A stretch of 48,149 nucleotides of DNA, from positions 1-48,149 of the forward strand of contig CAMQYL010000023.1 of NCBI GenBank assembly GCA_947039275.1, given 5' to 3'. A program made the translations under genes and the position numbers. The notes beneath the pieces are model-generated. The model was not told the DNA's origin. It made no database searches and was given only the letters and a program-made list of their open reading frames with translations. Each line of letters starts with the position of its first letter. Position 1 is the first letter of the stretch. Positions 43,943 through 48,149 of this stretch are shown here, piece by piece. Source of the stretch: Amulumruptor sp947039275 (GTDB lineage Bacteria > Bacteroidota > Bacteroidia > Bacteroidales > Muribaculaceae).

Positions 43943-43977
43943 AAAATCGGGGACGCACCACATGGCGCGTCCCCGAT
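43943..43977 (-). terminator. Intrinsic terminator of the BspA-like gene
   Basis: On the minus strand ATCGGGGACGCGCC pairs with GGTGCGTCCCCGAT around the loop ATGT, and TTTTCTT follows. It sits 27 bp beyond the stop codon of the leucine-rich repeat gene. Stem length and the T-run make this the most convincing rho-independent terminator in the window. Confidence 0.85.
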
Positions 43978-44003
43978 GATATGGCTTTACGATGCTGTCG
44001 CCG

Positions 44004-46574
44004 TTATTTCAGCATCACCTTGACGGAGATGCCGCCGACACGCACTATGTGCATGCCCGGAGCCAGCTCAACGGCAGTCCCGTCATAGCTGGCGGTGCGC
44101 CACTCGCAGCGACCATCCACGCCATAAACCTCCACACCGCGATCCTCGGCACCACCGATGCGCAGGGCGTTTCCACCCACAGCCTCTAACTCAAAGCCAG
44201 CAACTTGCTCGCCATTGACGTCACCGATGCCAAGCGGAGCCTCGCCGTAGAAGAAGAACTCCTTCCACTGCGGAGCTGCCTTGTAGGTATCAATGCTTGC
44301 CGCAGGGACATAAAGGGTGCAATCCCACTTGTTGATGTCGTCAAGAGCCTGTGTGCCACATACCGGCGGCACAGGATTGTGGCTCGTCAGCGATGTCATG
44401 GCTGTGCAGTCACTGAATGCCTCCTCGCCGATGGTCTTCACCTTGAAGCCAAACGCAAACGACTTCAACGCGCTGCATCCGCTGAAAGCATAGTTGCCAA
44501 TAGTCTCCACGCCATCGCCTATCACCACCTCCTGCAGGTTAGTGCACCCATAAAACTCGTTAGGACTAATCTCGGTCTCCTTGTCAGTAATCTTCACCGA
44601 CCGCAGACTCGTGTTGCGATAAAAAGGCGAATATCCCTTGCCGCTTGCTGTAGGATAGCTGATGTCGCCCCCGATATACACATCATCAAGCGGACAATCC
44701 ACAAACAGCGGATTGCTACCATTGCTACCAAGCGTCAGCTCCGTCTGACGGTCAGCAATATTCACTTTCGCCAGCGAAGTACAACCACTAAACACATAAT
44801 CACCCACCGATCCAATGTTAGCCGGTATAGTTATCTCAGGCAACGAAGAACACTTAGCAAATGTATATTTAGCGAGAGCTGACACACTGTTGCCGATAGA
44901 AACCGATGCCAACTTGCCACAGTTGTAGAATACCTCTTCTCCTAACGAAGTGACAGAATTTGGGATAACGATTGATTCCAATCCCGATGCAGCAAATGCA
45001 TTATTACTGATACCCGTAAGCACCTCGGCTAGCGTTGCCGAAGCCAAATTGGTACAACCGCTAAAGCCATAAGAATCAATGCTCGTCGCTTCGATATCAG
45101 CCACCGTGATGGCTGAACAGCCACTGAAAGCATACGCACCAATATTACCCGTCTCTATCGTGAACATGGCAACTTCATTTGTCGCGCTTTGGTAGAACCC
45201 CTTAGCACCAATATTTGTCGCTTTTACGTTCGCCTCCGTAATGGCCGAACACCCACTGAACGCAGACTCACCTATCTCGCCCGTTTCTATAGTGAATTTG
45301 GCGGCTTCCTGTGTCGCGCTCTGGTAGAACGCGTTGGTCCCGATATTTGTCGCCTTTATGTTCGCTTCCGTGATTGCCGAGCAACCGCTGAAAGCAGACT
45401 CACCTATCTCGCCCGTTTCTATAGTGAACTTGGCGGCTTCCTGTGTCGCGCTCTGGTAGAACGCTTTGGTCCCGATATTTGTCGCCTTTATGTTCGCTTC
45501 CGTGATTGCCGAGCAACCATTGAAAGCAGACTCACCGACATTCCCTTGATTCTGCACTTTCAAGGATGCAAGATTATTACAAGAAAAATAAGCACATTCG
45601 CCTATATTTCCGTTGTTGGATAGCTGTACATCAGTTATGTAATCATTTCGGTAGAAACTGTATGGATTTATCTCCCCTACAGTCAACTCGATGCCTCGGT
45701 TGGTCACCTTGTCGGCGATTACAATATCCTTTACATCTGTGTCGTAACTGCAATCAATCACATCGCAGGTTCGCTCCGATGGATTAACCGGTACATAAAC
45801 CGTACCTCCAACGGTAAAGCGCGAACTCAAGAAAGGATAAATTTTCTGATTTTTGAACCCGAAAGCATCATTTGACACATAGCTGATGTAACTGGAAACA
45901 TGATTTGAGCCGCTCGGAGGTGTATTGCCCAACCAAATAGTTTTATAAGCCCATATGGAATCTGGACCTGAGATGGAAAGTACGCCAGAACCAATGGTAA
46001 GTGTCTTTATTTTCACATTCCCACGATAGCTGCCAAAGGGATCTTCATAAGGATTAGAGACAAAATAGTCATATCGAATCTCCTTGCAATCAAACAATAC
46101 GGAATCAAAGGATCCGCACTCGGAAAAGCATCCTGCACTTAAAAAAATAGCGGCACATCGAAAATCAAGATTCACCAGACCAGTGCAGCCATAGAAAGCG
46201 AATATTTTGATGCTGGTCAGCGACTCCGGGAACGTCACCGAGGTCAGTCCTGTGCAGCCACGGAAAGCGTACACTCCGATGCTGGTCAGCGACTCCGGGA
46301 ACGTCACCGAGGTCAGTCCCGTGCAGCCATCGAAAGCGTACTCTCCGATTTCAGTGACGGGATACGTTTTCCCATCATAAGTAACTTCTTTAGGAATTAC
46401 AACGTCTCCGCTATAATCTTTCGGAGAGCCATCTTTACTGTTAGTGACTTTCGCCGTCTCAGACGAACTGTAAAATGAGTAGTAGATGCCGTCAATCTGA
46501 ACGGCAGCCAAGGAGGCAAGTGTTGCCAGAAGTCCTACCACCAGCAACTCGATTCGCGTAATTAGTTGTTTCAT
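44004..46574 (-). CDS. BspA-type leucine-rich repeat surface protein
   Basis: Secreted protein of 856 residues. A signal peptide (ELLVVGLLATLASLAAVQ) is followed by LRR_5/BspA repeats of the type EIGEYAFDGCTGLTSVTFPE. The last 70 residues read GVEVYGVDGRCEWRTASYDG and LAPGMHIVRVGGISVKVMLK, resembling a type IX secretion C-terminal sorting domain. BspA-like proteins mediate adhesion to host matrix or other bacteria. Residues about 355-490 are made of a 44-residue unit (NIGTKAFYQSATQEAAKFTI and following) repeated three times almost identically, coded by 132-bp tandem repeats. A terminator follows at 43943. The gene is downstream of the HEPN-like module on the same strand. Confidence 0.92.
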   Translation of the reverse strand: MKQLITRIELLVVGLLATLASLAAVQIDGIYYSFYSSSETAKVTNSKDGSPKDYSGDVVIPKEVTYDGKTYPVTEIGEYAFDGCTGLTSVTFPESLTSIGVYAFRGCTGLTSVTFPESLTSIKIFAFYGCTGLVNLDFRCAAIFLSAGCFSECGSFDSVLFDCKEIRYDYFVSNPYEDPFGSYRGNVKIKTLTIGSGVLSISGPDSIWAYKTIWLGNTPPSGSNHVSSYISYVSNDAFGFKNQKIYPFLSSRFTVGGTVYVPVNPSERTCDVIDCSYDTDVKDIVIADKVTNRGIELTVGEINPYSFYRNDYITDVQLSNNGNIGECAYFSCNNLASLKVQNQGNVGESAFNGCSAITEANIKATNIGTKAFYQSATQEAAKFTIETGEIGESAFSGCSAITEANIKATNIGTNAFYQSATQEAAKFTIETGEIGESAFSGCSAITEANVKATNIGAKGFYQSATNEVAMFTIETGNIGAYAFSGCSAITVADIEATSIDSYGFSGCTNLASATLAEVLTGISNNAFAASGLESIVIPNSVTSLGEEVFYNCGKLASVSIGNSVSALAKYTFAKCSSLPEITIPANIGSVGDYVFSGCTSLAKVNIADRQTELTLGSNGSNPLFVDCPLDDVYIGGDISYPTASGKGYSPFYRNTSLRSVKITDKETEISPNEFYGCTNLQEVVIGDGVETIGNYAFSGCSALKSFAFGFKVKTIGEEAFSDCTAMTSLTSHNPVPPVCGTQALDDINKWDCTLYVPAASIDTYKAAPQWKEFFFYGEAPLGIGDVNGEQVAGFELEAVGGNALRIGGAEDRGVEVYGVDGRCEWRTASYDGTAVELAPGMHIVRVGGISVKVMLK
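45112..45507. repeat. 132-bp tandem repeat, three copies, inside the BspA-like gene
   Basis: Anchor sequences recur exactly 132 bp apart at 45112, 45244, 45376 and 45508 (partial fourth). The second and third copies are nearly identical at DNA level, including silent sites, while the first has diverged. The unit equals 44 codons, so copy-number changes keep the frame. Confidence 0.9.
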
Positions 46575-46610
46575 AAAAGTTAATTATTTGTGATTGGTTG
46601 ATTTAGACGA

Positions 46611-47075
46611 CTATTTTGAGTTTAAAAGATATGTCACCAAAGCCCTGAATTGTGATGGATATATCGAACCTATCATGACAGGCTTAGGGGTAGAATGCTT
46701 CTTTCCAGTCCTTGAATCGTGAGTTTCAACGTCAAGCAGCTTCCAAAGCTCATTGCCTTGAGGGGCAACCTCAATAAATACCTGATTATGTGCAAATGCA
46801 TTCCGCATATGCCTGAAGAATGACGATATTGATGGTTTCTCTTTTAGGATGATTTTATTAGCAGGGAAAACAGCCAAGTCATCGTTCTTTTTGATTTGAC
46901 CAATGCCATCGTGACCATATTTTCTTAGCTCACCATTGACTCCTCTCCATTTTAAACATTTCCTCAATGAAGCATCATTATGGACTGACAAGATGTTATC
47001 ATGCCAAAATTCCACGTCAGACAGATTTGCCGAGATACTCCGCAGCTTTTGTTTCGGTAATGCTAAATTCTTCAT
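46611..47075 (-). CDS. HEPN-like protein with RX4H motif
   Basis: The 154-residue protein is mostly helical by composition. The segment FFRHMRNAFAHNQVFIEV contains the RX4H signature (Arg91 to His96) of HEPN domains, in the RNAFAH form seen in HEPN families linked to RNA cleavage in toxin-antitoxin and abortive infection systems. It resembles the pEK499_p136-like HEPN group, but I cannot confirm this. It is 19 bp downstream of a 127-residue unknown gene on the same strand, forming a two-gene module. Both are AT-richer than the surrounding genes, consistent with an accessory origin. Confidence 0.7.
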   Translation of the reverse strand: MKNLALPKQKLRSISANLSDVEFWHDNILSVHNDASLRKCLKWRGVNGELRKYGHDGIGQIKKNDDLAVFPANKIILKEKPSISSFFRHMRNAFAHNQVFIEVAPQGNELWKLLDVETHDSRTGKKHSTPKPVMIGSIYPSQFRALVTYLLNSK

Positions 47076-47094
47076 ACTCTTACCTTAAACGGCA

Positions 47095-47478
47095 TCATTT
47101 CTTACGAAGGCATATCCTATCCTCTTTTATAGAATGTATTTTCTCCATAGGCTTCTTATTTCTCTGCTCATCACATTCAACCCTGAAAACACAGGAGAAA
47201 CTGTAGGGAGATATACAGAAACCTGAGTCTGCCACCTCTCGTGTTTGTTCGATCGGAGACACTCGAGCTTTTATTCTGCCAGAGCCATGGAAATTATTGT
47301 CCTCGCCAAAGTCACCCTCTTCCACATTTAAGACAGACAGAGACTCCACCTCTGAAACAGACACTTTTTTGCCATCACAGATCCATGTGAAACTTCCTAT
47401 ATTCTGACGAATATATCGTGTTAGCAGAGTCTGGATCAATTCAAGATCATACTTCATATGTTTATAAGACATCGCCAT
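47095..47478 (-). CDS. Unknown small protein, partner of the HEPN-like gene
   Basis: The 127-residue ORF starts MAMSYKHMKYDLELIQTLLT (an internal Met8 would also serve). An N-terminal amphipathic helix is followed by a beta-rich part (FTWICDGKKVSVSEVESLSV, GSGRIKARVSP, YSFSCVFRVECDEQ) and a basic tail (HSIKEDRICLRKK). I do not recognise a family. It lies immediately upstream of the HEPN-like gene, 19 bp apart, same strand and similar composition. In two-gene HEPN systems the partner is often an antitoxin or a nucleotidyltransferase (MNT), but no MNT GSX10DXD motif is present. Coding status is supported by context and composition only. Confidence 0.6.
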   Translation of the reverse strand: MAMSYKHMKYDLELIQTLLTRYIRQNIGSFTWICDGKKVSVSEVESLSVLNVEEGDFGEDNNFHGSGRIKARVSPIEQTREVADSGFCISPYSFSCVFRVECDEQRNKKPMEKIHSIKEDRICLRKK

Positions 47479-47929
47479 TGACTCCCTGTAGGCGACTTTT
47501 GTTTTTGAGTGGCTTATACAAAAGAAAAGCGTGAGAGCCTGTACTGTCTGCTCATTCCACTCGTTGAGGCCTTCGCATTGCCCGGATCCGCAGAAATGAG
47601 CAAACTTGCAGAAGCCTCACGCAGAATATGACATATACACCAGCACACGGCACTCACGTGCCGAAGGCCAGCGGAATATACATATCCACAAGGCATCTAC
47701 CGTTTGCATCACCTTTGACAGATCCTGAAAGTTGCGAAGTTTCAACGAGTCAAAAAGTGAGCGTCAAGTAAATACGCTATCTATTATGTCTGCCGCCCCG
47801 CCCACGTGACCCACGAACCGGGCTTCTGCGTGACGGTCGGCAATCGCAAAGTTAATAAACGTCAACGACAATTGCAACAAAGATGCCTGAGTAAAACAAC
47901 AGATTATATCGAATCGAAAGAATAAGCGG
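47479..47929. other. Non-coding gap, no gene seen
   Basis: A 60-codon open frame on the minus strand (47514-47696) has no start signal or recognisable composition and is not called. The stretch contains a small hairpin, CGGCAC-TCAC-GTGCCG, near 47647. It also holds an imperfect inverted repeat, GAGGCCTTCGC with GCAGAAGCCTC, around 47569-47615. I see nothing else that can be supported. Confidence 0.4.
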
Positions 47930-48110
47930 GTCGGAAGTCCCGGAGGGCACTAGTGCCCGGAGGGACGGATGGGTGGTGGAGACGCTACCATAAACTCGTC
48001 CTTTCAGGACTTGGTCTCTACTGTGCCTTGCGCCGTGGACTCGGACGGCTATCGCCGCCGCTCATCCACGGTTAAGCACAAGCTCGTCCCTCCAGGCACT
48101 AGTGGTCGGA
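47930..48110. repeat. Cluster of GCACTAGTGCC / GGAGGGACG inverted and direct repeats
   Basis: GGGCACTAGTGCCC (47945-47958) followed by GGAGGGACGG is matched in inverse by CGTCCCTCCAGGCACTAGTG at 48086-48105. A third, diverged copy, CTCGTCCTTTCAGGACTTGG, lies at 47996-48015. Between them, CCGTGGA and TCCACGG enclose an inner stem CGGACGGC-TATC-GCCGCCG. The whole is a symmetric, hairpin-rich non-coding element similar in design to the array at 43.7 kb. It may continue past the window end. Confidence 0.6.
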
Positions 48111-48149
48111 AGACAGAAATCAGAAGCCAAACGACATTTTTGGTTGTTT

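Noticed and set aside
43641..44088. Short ORFs on both strands in the 43.4-44.0 kb gap
   Set aside because: They are Arg/Cys/Thr-rich chance frames through GC-rich hairpins. The compensatory stem changes fit structured nucleic acid, not protein coding.
45112..45507. CRISPR-like or satellite repeat with an antisense ORF (45189-45623, plus strand)
   Set aside because: The 132-bp period equals 44 codons of the BspA-like protein on the minus strand and continues its repeat pattern. The plus-strand frame is a shadow of that repetition.
47514..47696. 60-residue minus-strand ORF
   Set aside because: No promoter box, no recognisable domain or signal peptide, and composition is Cys/Ser/Arg-rich as in chance frames.

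Overview
The window reads as a chromosomal segment from a Bacteroidales bacterium, most plausibly a gut Muribaculaceae-like lineage. This rests on several observations. Many genes are preceded by the Bacteroidetes -7 box TAnnTTTG. There are DUF4369/thioredoxin-fold lipoproteins, a BspA-type leucine-rich repeat protein, a DUF2807 (GIN) protein and a DUF3316 protein. There is also a tiny histone H1-like protein, an archaeal-type ProRS, and a TopA whose C-terminus appears to carry basic Toprim_Crpt repeats instead of zinc fingers. Family placement is an inference from gene content; no rRNA is present.

Layout. 1-4.6 kb (minus strand): RluA-type pseudouridine synthase, topA, cdsA. 4.8-10.0 kb (plus): histone-like protein, radical SAM/SPASM protein, class II fructose-bisphosphate aldolase, MINPP-like histidine phosphatase, thioredoxin-fold lipoprotein. 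A gap with dispersed palindromes follows (10.0-10.3 kb). 10.3-20.8 kb: DJ-1 protein (minus), then a dense plus-strand run of ApbE, GT2, IspD, RecG, prolyl oligopeptidase, BamE-like lipoprotein, PhnP-like MBL hydrolase and a TlpA-like lipoprotein, ending at initiator tRNA-fMet. 21-26.3 kb: small Tyr-rich lipoprotein (minus), solitary RND permease, and a three-gene cassette of DUF6249-like membrane protein, ECF sigma factor and small membrane protein. 26.3-37 kb (minus): AT-rich acyltransferase, ketopantoate reductase-like protein, TypA, a REP-associated transposase (RAYT) with an inverted pair of REP palindromes, S41 peptidase, DUF3316 protein, and parC-frr-pyrH. 37.2-43.4 kb (plus): GIN protein, TrkH/KtrB channel subunit, proS, GtrB-like GT2, HU, and an HU-transmembrane-LysM fusion. 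43.4-44.0 kb is non-coding and packed with nested hairpins. 44.0-47.5 kb (minus): BspA-like protein and a two-gene module with a HEPN-like RX4H protein. The last ~670 bp hold another cluster of inverted and direct repeats.

Most genes are housekeeping: DNA topology, translation and ribosome recycling, lipid and isoprenoid synthesis, glycolysis, envelope maintenance. The most interesting layer is the dispersed palindromic DNA. At least four palindrome types occur between genes, usually in inverted pairs. Two different palindromes share the same flank (CCCTACAATTT). One pair brackets the start of the RAYT gene and supplies the C-terminal codons of the neighbouring peptidase. The 43.4-43.9 kb gap holds a mirror-symmetric array of hairpins in which stem positions differ between copies by compensatory base changes. 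I read this as a REP/REPIN-like system of interchangeable stems plus conserved linkers. A second candidate for novelty is the small HEPN-like two-gene module at 46.6-47.5 kb.
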